Origin: Arion vulgaris
Lineage: Eukaryota; Mollusca; Gastropoda; Stylommatophora; Arionidae
DNA: 64,000 nucleotides
Assembly: GCA_020796225.1 (NCBI GenBank)
Contig: CM036758.1
Span: 61,343,274 to 61,407,273 of the forward strand
Reading direction: 5' to 3'
The notes below the pieces were generated by a model that was not told the DNA's origin, searched no databases, and saw only the letters and a program-made list of their open reading frames with translations. The position numbers and the translations under genes are program-made. Shown here in pieces: positions 55,379 to 64,000 of this stretch. Numbering within the stretch: the first letter of the stretch is position 1; every line of letters begins with the position of its first letter.

Positions 55379-55476
55379 AATGAGAGCCCCGAGCTCTCTA
55401 ATACATTCTCATAGACGCCACATTTTCAATGAGAGCCCCGAGCTCTCTAATACATTCTCATAGACGCCACATTTTC
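55379..55476 (-). repeat. 49-bp direct duplication in a tRNA-like sequence
   Basis: AATGAGAGCCCCGAGCTCTC starts at 55379 and 55428, two nearly identical units. The reverse complement looks tRNA-like (GTGGCGTCTATGAGAATG...) with GGGTCCATTCCCC downstream at about 55360, suggesting a SINE head. Confidence 0.7.
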
Positions 55477-56194
55477 ATCTTGAAACAAGCCTGTAGCACC
55501 AAGCAATGAGCCATCTAGCTAAAACAAAGCGCTTGTGAAAGACACTCTCCAATAAATCCATTATTTTGAATGGCTCGTTGGTTGTGTTCGTATGAACGCT
55601 CGTACTGCTAGGCTAGGCAATGGGAGCCGTAAGGGTGAGTGGTTCGAGTCCGGTGTTTGGCAATTTGTTTTTTCGGAAGCTAGTAATACTTGTACACTGT
55701 TTATTTATTGATCATATTCATTGCTTCCCCTGGGGATTCTTACATAAAACTCCTTATCCTCATCTAGCACCAAGCAACCAATTTGTTATTGAATCTTGTC
55801 TCCCTACAATCAGAGAAATCGCTCTAGAAGATTAAATCTATCCCAAGTAGAAAATCTTGTCAGATTTTGTTTCTCATCATCACTTGATGAAATATATTCA
55901 ATGATTTTTTGTAGGTGTCCATTTTCTTGTTATGTATTAAAGAGATAAGCAAAAATGGTGACAAGATGATGGTGGGGAAAGAGATTTAAATTAACGTGAT
56001 TTGAAAAAGTTTAAAAATACAGCGATGGATAAGAATGTTATTTTTTTGCCTTTAATTTTGTTAAGTAGGAATCTTTGTTTTTTGAATAATATTATGAAAA
56101 ATAAGCTTGAAGAGAGAAAAATATAATGAAAGATTGACTTCGGATATTGAAAATAGAATAAAAATGATAAAATTATCATCATCGTCATCATTGG

Positions 56195-56640
56195 CCTCTT
56201 TGTCTCAGGAGACAATAGGTCTTGCGTCACGTAGTATGTTTCTCCGTGACGCAGGCTTGGGTGATTTTTATGGAGTAGCTGAGTTGCCCATGCGTCATTT
56301 ACCCCCTCTCGACCTCGCTGATAGAATCTAGAGAAGTGCAAGCACGACATCAGGTATCAGTTCGGTTGCAGGAGTTGTCGGTAACTTGATGCATTTCCGC
56401 CTTAGGAACTCCGCTCCAGAATGTATGTTTAGTTTTACTCCCATAGCCTTTGCCTCTCCCGAGGGTCCCACAAGGCTGTGGGGCTATTTGCCCATAGCTG
56501 GGGTTCTGGATCTTGGACATCAGGGTAAATCCACTAATATCACAAGTCTGGGGGAACCTTTGTCGGGAAATGTCTCCCCAAGGATATTTACACACCAAAA
56601 ACAATCCTCACCTATGGGAGTATAGCGGATAAAATTATAT
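56195..56640. repeat. Dispersed repeat K, copy 2
   Basis: Second copy of 47455-47870, extended on the left by GCCTCTTTGTCTCAGGAGAC and CTTGCGTCACGTAGTATGTT, which also occur at 41740. Confidence 0.72.
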
Positions 56641-56659
56641 TAAACAATAATAATAATAC

Positions 56660-56860
56660 CTCTCATACCGTTATACGTTACAAAGGGTCTGCAATGAATT
56701 TCTCCATACCGCTCTATTCTGGGCAGCCTACTCAACCTCCTCCATGGAACTGAGACCGATATTTCTTGCTTCTGTCAGTAAGTTCGTTTCAGGGTCTCCC
56801 AAGTCGCCTCTCTGTCTTGAAACCGTTGTATCCCACTTGAATGCCTGTTTTGATATTCTG
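56660..56860 (-). mobile_element. LINE C-terminal fragment, family L2
   Basis: Close to 46560-46780: CATACCGTTATACGTTACAA, TCCATGGAACTGAGACCGAT. Head-to-head with the next copy. Confidence 0.75.
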
Positions 56861-56879
56861 TGATTATTTCTTCTCAATT

Positions 56880-57155
56880 AAAGAATATTCACCATATATT
56901 AACATGAAAGGAGAAAATGGAAATATATTAAGCATAATAAGAGAGAAGCTGATCAAAGAATCACAAAGAAGGCTTTGAAGGCAACGGTTCAAGAAGGACA
57001 GGACAGCTAAAAAAACACCATGAAACCAACTTTATTGAGAGGCTAGAAATACTGGATTCAGTCCCATATAAAAGATATTGAACGAGTTGTCTAGGTTATA
57101 AAGATATGGACAATGTGCGGGCCAGCACTATGTAATATATAACTGTGCGAGAGGA
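56880..57155 (+). mobile_element. LINE C-terminal fragment, family L2, inverted partner
   Basis: GAGAAAATGGAAATATATTA, ACCATGAAACCAACTTTATT, ending ATATAACTGTGCGAGAGG. With 56660-56860 it forms an inverted pair joined by about 20 bp. Confidence 0.68.
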
Positions 57156-57164
57156 AAATCATCA

Positions 57165-57490
57165 TGATCAGGTGCCGTGCCTGCTGGCGTAGGGGATCAT
57201 GGATCTACTCAAATCTTTATCTCTGGTGTTTGCTATCATCTCAGATGTTGACGCTCTTCTGTGTCATGAAGCCGGGCTATCAATACTTTTCTTTCTCTGT
57301 CTCGTCTCCCCTCGATTCTACCAGTTGTTACAATGTATTCTAAGCCTTCCGTCATCATCACATGTCCGAGAAATGATGACTGCCTCTTTCTTACATTGAT
57401 AAGTTTTCTTTGTGTCTTCACCTCATTCAACACCTCCACATTAGCCATGTTAGCAGTCCATGGGAATATCATCCTTCTTCTGTAAAACCA
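57165..57490 (-). mobile_element. LINE C-terminal fragment, family L3
   Basis: The minus strand reads RRRMIFPWTANMANVEVLNE, VKTQRKLINVRKRQSSFLGH, VMMTEGLEYIVTTGRIEGRR, DRERKVLIARLHDTEERQHL. Frame open over about 80 codons; shows the L3 linker better than the 33.85 kb copy. Confidence 0.8.
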
Positions 57491-57989
57491 AATGTATTTC
57501 GAGGATTTGAGAGCACAAAAATATAACATAATTATCAAGAATCGCAGCAATAAATAAAAAACAAAAACTGTTTGCTAAATTAAATAAGTATTTCTTTTAC
57601 ATGTAAAGATGAAGTTATACAACTATTGACATGGAGAAGGACCAAACTAAATTTAATGAGAGATAGAGTGCTTATATAAATGTACAGAGAAATGCAAGAC
57701 ATAAATATAGGGACAAGTCAAATGAGATTCAGTCAATCATTTGCACTAATACGGGCGGGAAACCTTATTCAATAATGTGTCATTTACGGCACAAAGTAAA
57801 CAACACACTTTTTAGTTCTCTTCTCTGTGTAACATTCAATGATTGTTTCTAGTGACAATGACAACTTCGAAACCTTCGAGAAAATGATTAATTACAAATT
57901 ACCGGGTGTGTGATGTATGCATTTTGTAAATGGATATTCTGAATTTATGGAATTGATGATATGAAACCTGTAAATATGGTACTTTTTTC
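57491..57989. other. No feature recognised (AT-rich)
   Basis: No frame or repeat relation seen. Confidence 0.4.
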
Positions 57990-58250
57990 TCTTTCTTTTC
58001 TTCAATTCTGTTTTGCCTCATATCGTCAGGATAAGAAGAGATTTCTAGAACGAGGTTTTGTGTGCGCTTCATAAATAGTGTCTTTCGTTGCCTCTATTAT
58101 CTCTGAGGTCCATCTTTTCCGTGGGCAGATTTTGCTTTGTATCCATTGTATCGTAGCAACATCGCTCTTTGAGGTGCACTGTCTGTTGGTAATCTCCGCC
58201 TCAGAACATGACACAATCGACTCCGCAGCCACATACATACGTTTTCAATA
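57990..58250 (-). mobile_element. LINE C-terminal fragment, family L9
   Basis: The minus strand reads RKRWTSEIIEATKDTIYEAH, TKPRSRNLFLS, stop: the clean L9 terminus. Confidence 0.78.
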
Positions 58251-58264
58251 TATTCTAAACCAAG

Positions 58265-58865
58265 AGATGGAAATGGGATGAAGGAAATTAACAGAATAAC
58301 AAGCATGGCTTTAAAATAATTAAACAACTAAAAAACAGTATGCAACAGAACTGATAGGAAAACAAAGAATACTAAGATTCCGCATATTCCCAGTAGCAAC
58401 GTATTGATGTGTAGCATGGACATTTAACAAGGCAGTAGAAAAGCATATAAGTGCGTTTGAAAATAAGTGTTACAGAAAAGTCCTCTATATATCGGACAGA
58501 AGACAAAGAAGAAAACTAAAACTAGATCTATCTAGAAAAACTCAAAAAACAAATAGATCTATCTAGAAAGAACTCAAAAAACAAATAGATCTATCTAGAA
58601 AGAACTCAAAGTAAAAGAAAACTGGCTGATGCTACAAATTTGAAAAAGAAAATGGAGGTATTTTGGACATATAAAAAACAGGAAGAGTTGAAGAAGACCA
58701 TCATAGAAGGAGGTATCGGCAAAGAAGAGAAGAAGAAGAAGACCACGGAGAAGATGGTTTCAGGGTTTTACTGATGGTTTGAACATGACGGCTGCTGAGG
58801 CCTATGAAAGAGAAATTCTGAAGGATTGTTAAGGTGGCAAAGTTCTGCTCAGGACAAGCTATTTA
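58265..58865 (+). mobile_element. LINE C-terminal fragment, family L1
   Basis: GATGGAAATGGGATGAAGGA, TTTAACAAGGCAGTAGAAAA, ending GTTCTGCTCAGGACAAGC as at 20.38 kb. A 36-bp piece (CAAATAGATCTATCTAGAAA...) is repeated about three times at 58510-58615. Confidence 0.75.
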
Positions 58866-58919
58866 ATTTTTAAAACATATATTCTATATCAGTGCTGTCT
58901 AACGCCGCGTCCGCATGGT

Positions 58920-59590
58920 ATCCACATGATACACTGTACCTGTGTGTGATACACGGTACCTGTGTGTGATACACTGTACCTGTGTGTGATACACTGTACC
59001 TGTGTGATACATCCTGGGTGATTCGTTTGGCTCTGTCTCTGTGTTCGATAGATATCTGTGTATACATATCGCCGTGTCTGACAGGGCTGCAGGAGAAACT
59101 ATTAGTACACCTGACCTGTGAAGGTATTCTGTAGAGACCGACCAGGTGATACACTTCCTAGGTGATAGGTACCTAGTTAATAAAAGCGTGCAGAACATGT
59201 ACTGTGCGACCTGATGTAAGCGTGCACTAGTGTGATACACGGTCCTGTCATACGTCCTTGGGCTCAGATCACTTAAGATCACGGCAAGGTGATCTGATAT
59301 GGATGTATCAGGTACCTGTGTGTGATACACGGTGCCTGTGTGTGATACACGGTACCTGTGTGTGATACACGGTGCCTGTGTGTGATACACGGTACCTGTG
59401 TGTGATACACGGTGCCTGTGTGTGATACACGGTGCCTGTGTGATACCTTGTACCTGTGTGTGATACACTGTGCCTGTGTGTGATACGGTACCTGTGTGTG
59501 ATACACGGTGCCTGTGTGTGATACACGGTACCTGTGTGTGATACACGGTACCTGTGTGTGATACACTGTACCTGTGTGTGATACATCCCG
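58920..59590 (-). repeat. 20-bp tandem array GATACACGGTACCTGTGTGT
   Basis: Units of 20 bp at 58920-59010 and 59300-59590, with GGTACC/GGTGCC and ACGG/ACTG variants. Minus frames up to 276 codons (ITHRYRVSHTGT-type) are repeat products. Confidence 0.9.
59028..59300 (+). repeat. Garbled family B copy inside the 20-bp array
   Basis: Follows 59600-59890 block by block (GACAGGGCTGCA.GAG, TAGTAC.A..CTGACCTG, TAGTTAATAAAA.GCGT, GGCTCAGATCAC) but with many deletions and with array text (GTGATACAC) substituted at about 59147-59156 and 59231-59240. Confidence 0.65.
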
Positions 59591-59599
59591 GGTACCTTG

Positions 59600-59890
59600 T
59601 TTGGCTCCGCTGTCTCTCGCTATTCAGATAGATATTTATAAATAACAGTATCGCCCGTGTCCTGACAGGGCTGCAAGGAGCAATATTAGTACCACTCTGA
59701 CCTGCAAGGCATTCGTAAGAGACGACCAAGGTAGATTTCTAGGGAAGCTATCCTAGTTAATAAAAAGCGTCGCAGAATTCGTATGTGCTGGCCTACATGT
59801 AGGCGCATAACTGACACAACGTACAATCTCTTGGACTCAGATCACATATAAATCACAAAGAGTGGTCGATATGGAGATGTTTGACGAATA
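59600..59890 (+). repeat. Dispersed repeat family B
   Basis: GGGCTGCAAGGAGCAATATT, CCTACATGTAGGCGCATAAC, GTGGTCGATATGGAGATG. Normal-looking copy directly after the array. Confidence 0.8.
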
Positions 59891-60780
59891 CGATGTAGAG
59901 CAAGAAGATACAAGAATGGATAGATCAGCAACATAGCTCAGTACATCTAACTAATGTAATAGTTAGATTTTGAATCGATGTATATAATGTGACTGATAAT
60001 GATAACTGATATTAATGTGACACAGTTCTGCAAATGACAAGCAACTAAATGATAGTAATCAGCATCTAGAACTCACAAAATAGACATCTTTGAACGAAGA
60101 ATGTTATGAAAAGAAAAACAAAATTAATAAATAAGAATAGAGAACAAAAGAATGGTATGGGAAAAAAAAACGTGAAAAAAGATATGAGGAGTAATGAGAA
60201 ATAATGATGACAAAGATATTTGGGGAGGACGAGAATTTGAATGAAAATTATTAAAAGAAAATGATACATATGAAAAAGATTTTTGTAAAATAAAGAAAAA
60301 AAAAATAACACAAAACGTCTTTAAAGAAGAATGAGAAATTCCAATGATAACGTTTTCTAGGAAGAAAAAAAAAAGCTATTATGATGTTCATATCCAAGAC
60401 ATTTAATACGGTTGAGTTGCCAGTGCTCCGGATATTTCAATGAGATACGGTCGACTGAATCAAGAGAGAGAAGAAGTGTTCTGACTTTTCATCTTGTAGG
60501 ACTCTTCATTTGTGATTGACATTTGTACTTTCATTATGTCAGCCTGATGTTTATTACATTAAGCTAAGGAAGGGAGAGGGGAGGTTGGGGCTTATTGCAC
60601 TTTCTCAGATGTCTTTCTTTTTGATTTTTTTCTCATTTTGTTCTGATGTCCTGGAAACTGCTAGAATTAGAAAGTTGAAATCATATTTTGATGTAGTTCA
60701 TTATTGTGATCATTGAAGATCTGCGTTTATGCCTTGTTTTTCTTTACAATTTACAACAGTTAATGGTCTCTTGTTTTTTG
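59891..60780. other. No feature recognised (AT-rich)
   Basis: Poly-purine stretches around 60070-60370. No supported frame. Confidence 0.4.
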
Positions 60781-60892
60781 TCTGTAGCTTAAGTGGTAGT
60801 GAGCTAGATCACAACCAAAGCGTACCTGGGAATTTTGGAAGCACTTTCTTTCCCGTGAATTTTCACGAACGGTAATATTATAGACATCTTCT
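60781..60892 (+). mobile_element. tRNA-derived SINE, family H, truncated
   Basis: TCTGTAGCTTAAGTGGTAGT head and AATATTATAGACATC before the L7 LINE end cuts it off. Confidence 0.7.
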
Positions 60893-61015
60893 TCTTTTGT
60901 CGTCACACTTCTACCGGGTTGTTGCCCAGTGTCGTGGTTTTCTGTTTTTTACTTGCGTTGTTCTGGTGGCTTGGGTGATTGTTATTTTTACACTCTGACA
61001 GGATTCTGCTATGCC
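60893..61015 (-). mobile_element. LINE C-terminal fragment, family L7 (single-unit form)
   Basis: TTCTTCTTTTGTCGTCACAC, then ACCGGGTTGTTGCCCAGTGT once, and TTCTGGTGGCTTGGGTGATT. The CCGGG variant links this copy to array A2 rather than A1. Confidence 0.78.
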
Positions 61016-61059
61016 ATCTTAGCAGTCTAAGGTCGTTCCCATGTTTGTGGAACGGTCAA

Positions 61060-61240
61060 ATAAAAAAGAAAGGAAGTCAAGGAGTCATAAAGTACCGCAG
61101 TATTCCGTATACTGTTGTTGAAATCCATAACAACTAACTTATTACCCATCTCATCAAGCTGTTTGATGTGGTGATACTGAACACCATCAGGCACTGGGGC
61201 AGTGCTGTGATTAGATTTAAGTGCATTAACTACACCCTGC
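61060..61240 (-). mobile_element. LINE RT N-terminal block fragment
   Basis: The minus strand is open for about 63 codons: KQGVVNALKSNHSTAPVPDG, VQYHHIKQLDEMGNKLVVMD, FNNSIRNTAVLYDSLTSFLF. The AP-PDG motif with preceding ALK marks RT block 0/1 of non-LTR elements, the only 5'-side RT piece in the window. It runs into the array at 61250. Confidence 0.7.
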
Positions 61241-61249
61241 TTCCTTATG

Positions 61250-62036
61250 AAGCCCTCCCTTATGAAGCCCTCCTTATGAAGCCCCCTTATGAAGCCCTTC
61301 CTTATGAAGCCCTTCCTATGAAGCCTTCCATATGAAGCCCTCCTTATGAAGCCCTTCCTTATGAAGCCCTTCCTTATGAAGCCCTTCCTTACGAAGCCGT
61401 TCCTTTATAAAACCCTTCGTTATGAAACCCTTCCTTATGAAGCCGTTCTTATGACCTTGTATGATCATGAAACCTTCGCATGAAAGCATTCTTGACCTTA
61501 GTTGTAAGCTTACTAGAAATCCTTCCTTATGAACACTTCCTTATGAAACCCTTCCTTATGAAACCCTTCCTTATGATTTCTTCCTTATGAAACCCTTCTT
61601 ATGAATCTCTTCCTTATGAATCCCTTCCATATGAACCCTTCCTTATGAACCCTTCCTTATGAAACCTTCCTTATGAACCCGTTTATGAACACTTCCTTAT
61701 GAAACCCTTCCTTATGAAGCCCTTCCTATGAATTCTCCTGAAACCTCCTTATGAAACTCGTCCTTATGAAGCCGTTCCTTTATAAAACCCTTCGTTATGA
61801 AACACTTCCTTTTGAAACCATTCCTTATGAAAAAGATTCCTTATGAAATCCTTCCTTGTGAAACGCTTCCTTATGAAACCCTTCCTTATGAAACCTTCCT
61901 TATGACACCCTTCCCTTGAAACCCTTCCTTGGAAATACTTCCTTGCGAGACACGTTCTTATGAATCTCTTCCTTATAAACCTTTCCTTATGAAAGCCGTT
62001 CTTATGAAACCCTTCCTGATGAAGCCCTTCCTTATT
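61250..62036. repeat. 14-15-bp tandem array CCTTCCTTATGAARC, left part
   Basis: More than 40 irregular units of CCTTCCTTATGAAAC / ...GAAGC with frequent length changes. The minus frame with KEGFHKNGFHKERF-like repeats is not a gene. Confidence 0.9.
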
Positions 62037-63104
62037 TCTTTTCTTCTCTCGATCATTCTTCACGGCCAATTTTATCATTCTTTTGTGATATATAATTGGT
62101 CCTTTGACAAGAACGGAGTGATCTACGTCGGGACGATTGTGCGCCCATGGTGACTAGGCTCGCACGTCCGGTTTAAGCCAGCTTTTGATTTACTAGGGTG
62201 AACTTTCTCTAGGGTACGATTCCTTCTGCCGATTATGTCTGCCCGGATCTTAGCCTTTTCGATCAGCTTTGCCGTATATTTGGGCTTTGTGATCTACGCC
62301 AAGACAGTGAGTTACGCTATTATGCCCTTTCTGACTGTGAGATCGTTCCGGATTAGAAACATTTCACGGGGCTTATAAGCTTGTCCTCGGACGGCGTCTT
62401 ACTCGTATAAACACCGTGTAAAGTATCGACCTTCGCCAATGCTTCGGACCCGGACAGCCTGTCAGATCTTTACATTGTCGACCATACTTTACCGTTCACT
62501 TTTGAGTTTGATCCGGAGTAGGGACATTCTTAACCTTTTCTAGACCCGTGTCGGTGCGTGGCAATTTGCAATTAACCTCGGAAGACACCGGCCTGGGGTC
62601 ATGCACATATAATGTAGAGGGTCGTTTCAATCGGCGCTAGCAACGCAACTGAGGATTTTGCGCTCGCCACCATCACCCGCCCTAGTTCTTCCAGGGATGT
62701 TAGTTGTGACTGCAATAGTACCTTGAGCGGTTGCCCCAAGGCTGGCAGTTACGTTAGGCATTACCCACCTCAGTTCTTCCGGGGATGTTAATTGTTATCG
62801 CAACAGTACCTTGCACGGTTTTCCCAGGAGGGTAGTTTCGTTATGCACTAAAACGCAACTTGTTGTTTTGCGCTCGGCACACCAGGTCACCGATGGGAGT
62901 CAGCTGCAATCTTCCTCGTACCGACCCGAGGGAAGACTTTTATTCGTTACGCATCCGACTTATTAATTCTTGCCCCCCGAGCTGGCAATGTTTTCCCCCA
63001 CCTCAGGGCTTCGAGTATCGCCCTATGTGGGCACACGTTTTGTCACTGGATGCACCACTCATCCTTTCATGTTTACTAGTCTCCCCATCGGCAGAAAAAC
63101 TAAT
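62037..63104 (-). repeat. Long copy of dispersed repeat B/C, inserted in the array
   Basis: Begins TTCTTTTCTTCTCTCG (complement of the tail), then GGCCAATTTTATCATTC as in 14140-14400, CCAGCTTTTGATTTACTAGG as in family B, and AAAGTATCGACCTTCGCCAA as in 26600-26930. About 1.07 kb, GC-richer. Array units continue on its far side, so it is an insertion and shows the longest version of the family. Confidence 0.68.
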
Positions 63105-63330
63105 CCCTTCCTTAAGAAACCCTTCCTTATGAAACCCTTCCTTATGAAACCCTTCCTATGAATCTCTTCTATGAAACTCTTCTTTAAACCTTCCATTGAA
63201 ACTCTTCCTTATGAAACCCTTCCTATGAATTCAGAAACCCTTCCATATGAAACCCTTCCTTATGAAACCCGTCCTTATGAAACCCTTCTATATGAAACCC
63301 TTCCTTATGAAACCCTTCTTTAGAAAATCA
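63105..63330. repeat. 14-15-bp tandem array, right part
   Basis: CCTTCCTTATGAAACCCTTC units resume directly after the insertion. Confidence 0.9.
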
Positions 63331-63389
63331 GTATATGACTGCTAAGGTTTAGCAATATCACCAAGAAAATTCATAATCTCATGGTCGCC

Positions 63390-63790
63390 ATCCTCAACAC
63401 TCTTTTGTGTCTGAGCCACAAAACGTTAAAGGAGCCGCTGACCCTTGTATGCCAGCGTTGTCAATAAGTCTCCTGACAAGTCGTGTAAATCATGGAAAGA
63501 ACTGGTTGGTAGTAGTTTCTATTGATTCATCGATGAAGCTGTCAGTATTAATGTAGTGACTTATCACCACAGACTTGTTTTATGACAGATTCCCATAACT
63601 CATTCTTTGCTTCACTGGACAATTCTTTGAACAGACTTCTTAGTTAAGTCACAAATATTTTTCAGTCATTTTTTCGGTCTTTTGTGTCTTAACTTTTGTA
63701 GCAGATTATTTAGTACGTTTTTTTCATCCTTTTCATTCCACCAACCCTGATTGCAGGAAGTGCGTCTTACTTGACTTTGTCAGTTAATCT
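63390..63790 (-). pseudogene. Coding-like, frame-broken segment of unknown product
   Basis: Peptides in different minus frames line up in order: CNQGWWNEKDEKNVLNNLLQ, KLRHKRPKK, KNICDLTK, RSLFKELSSEAKNELWESV, IKQVCGDKSLH, then VRRLIDNAGIQGSAAPLTF, CGSDTKE. Composition looks like protein rather than AT-rich noise, but I do not recognise a family. It may be an element or a host pseudogene, or a frame broken by base-call errors. Confidence 0.35.
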
Positions 63791-63834
63791 GTCGTAGTAT
63801 ACAAAATTGATTCTCATAATTGCGGGAAAGAGGG

Positions 63835-63915
63835 GGTTATCTGTGGAGAAATCGTGAAGACGTTTGCCTTGTGTCCTGAAGAGTGTAGATTCGAATCCGA
63901 ATCTCTTCGCTCAGT
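63835..63915 (+). mobile_element. tRNA-like SINE head
   Basis: GGTTATCTGTGGAGAAATCG and a B-box GATTCGAATCC. Not a functional tRNA: no acceptor pairing seen. Confidence 0.5.
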
Positions 63916-63944
63916 TCACATGTGCTTTTCCTTTCCAGTGATCT

Positions 63945-64000
63945 CTTCTTGTTCTTCTGCGTTCTCACTAGATTGGGATTTCGGATTCTCTAATAAAGGC
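63945..64000 (-). mobile_element. LINE L6e 3' end, cut by the window edge
   Basis: GTTCTCACTAGATTGGGATT and CGGATTCTCTAATAAAGGC are identical to 49310-49350, the complement of FIRESEIPI-stop and its 3' UTR. Confidence 0.75.

Noticed and set aside
55585..55660. tRNA gene suggested by GGTTCGAGTCC
   Set aside because: Only the B-box-like motif fits; I could not form a credible acceptor stem and anticodon arm. Possibly a SINE head.
58899..59729. 276-codon minus-strand frame (ITHRYRVSHTGT repeats)
   Set aside because: 20-bp satellite; three overlapping frames on the same strand show similar peptides, as expected of a repeat.
61764..62078. KEGFHKNGFHKERF repeat protein
   Set aside because: Translation of the 15-bp satellite; frame lengths follow unit length changes.

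Overview
This 64 kb window looks like a gene desert from an animal genome. It is AT-rich and carries tRNA-derived SINEs, many 5'-truncated non-LTR retrotransposons (LINEs), a Penelope-like element, and hAT, mariner and piggyBac-type miniature elements. I found no intact host gene, rRNA, functional tRNA or CRISPR array, and nothing prokaryotic. The open reading frames are either decayed LINE C-termini or frames kept open by tandem repeats whose period is a multiple of three. A SPIN-type hAT element, a family reported from a freshwater snail among scattered animals, together with the LINE/SINE/Penelope mix, makes a mollusc plausible. That is inference, not proof.

Layout. 0-5 kb: LINE tails, a hAT MITE and two tandem arrays (51 bp; 32/148 bp) grown from one LINE 3' end. 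5-14 kb: SINEs, a MITE family, a U2 snRNA fragment, an RNase H-bearing LINE piece and two hAT elements with 8-bp target duplications. 14-20 kb: a 574-bp segment between 13-bp direct repeats, a SPIN element split by a SINE, a 59-bp array, a 36-bp array of about 40 units, and LINE remnants. 21-26 kb: LINE tails, a MITE inside a duplicated RT segment, and a 2.5 kb array of 79-bp units made from a LINE C-terminus. 26-39 kb: more LINE tails with 81-bp, ~70-bp and ~85-bp arrays, and the best-preserved RT fragment (YADD) at 34 kb. 39-50 kb: mariner, piggyBac-type and hAT miniature elements, an AT-rich array split by a SINE, and nested LINEs. 51-55 kb: a collinear duplication whose first copy is heavily corrupted, around a Penelope GIY-YIG endonuclease remnant with a hammerhead-like motif. 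56-64 kb: LINE tails, a 20-bp array interwoven with a garbled repeat, and a 14-15-bp array split by a ~1 kb repeat.

Main message. LINE 3' ends have repeatedly turned into tandem arrays: seven arrays from five LINE families, each joined to, or built from, a recognisable LINE C-terminal segment. For one LINE family the window holds 1-copy, 4-copy and 8-copy versions. A second message is caution: parts of 51-60 kb look like error-rich consensus rather than biology.
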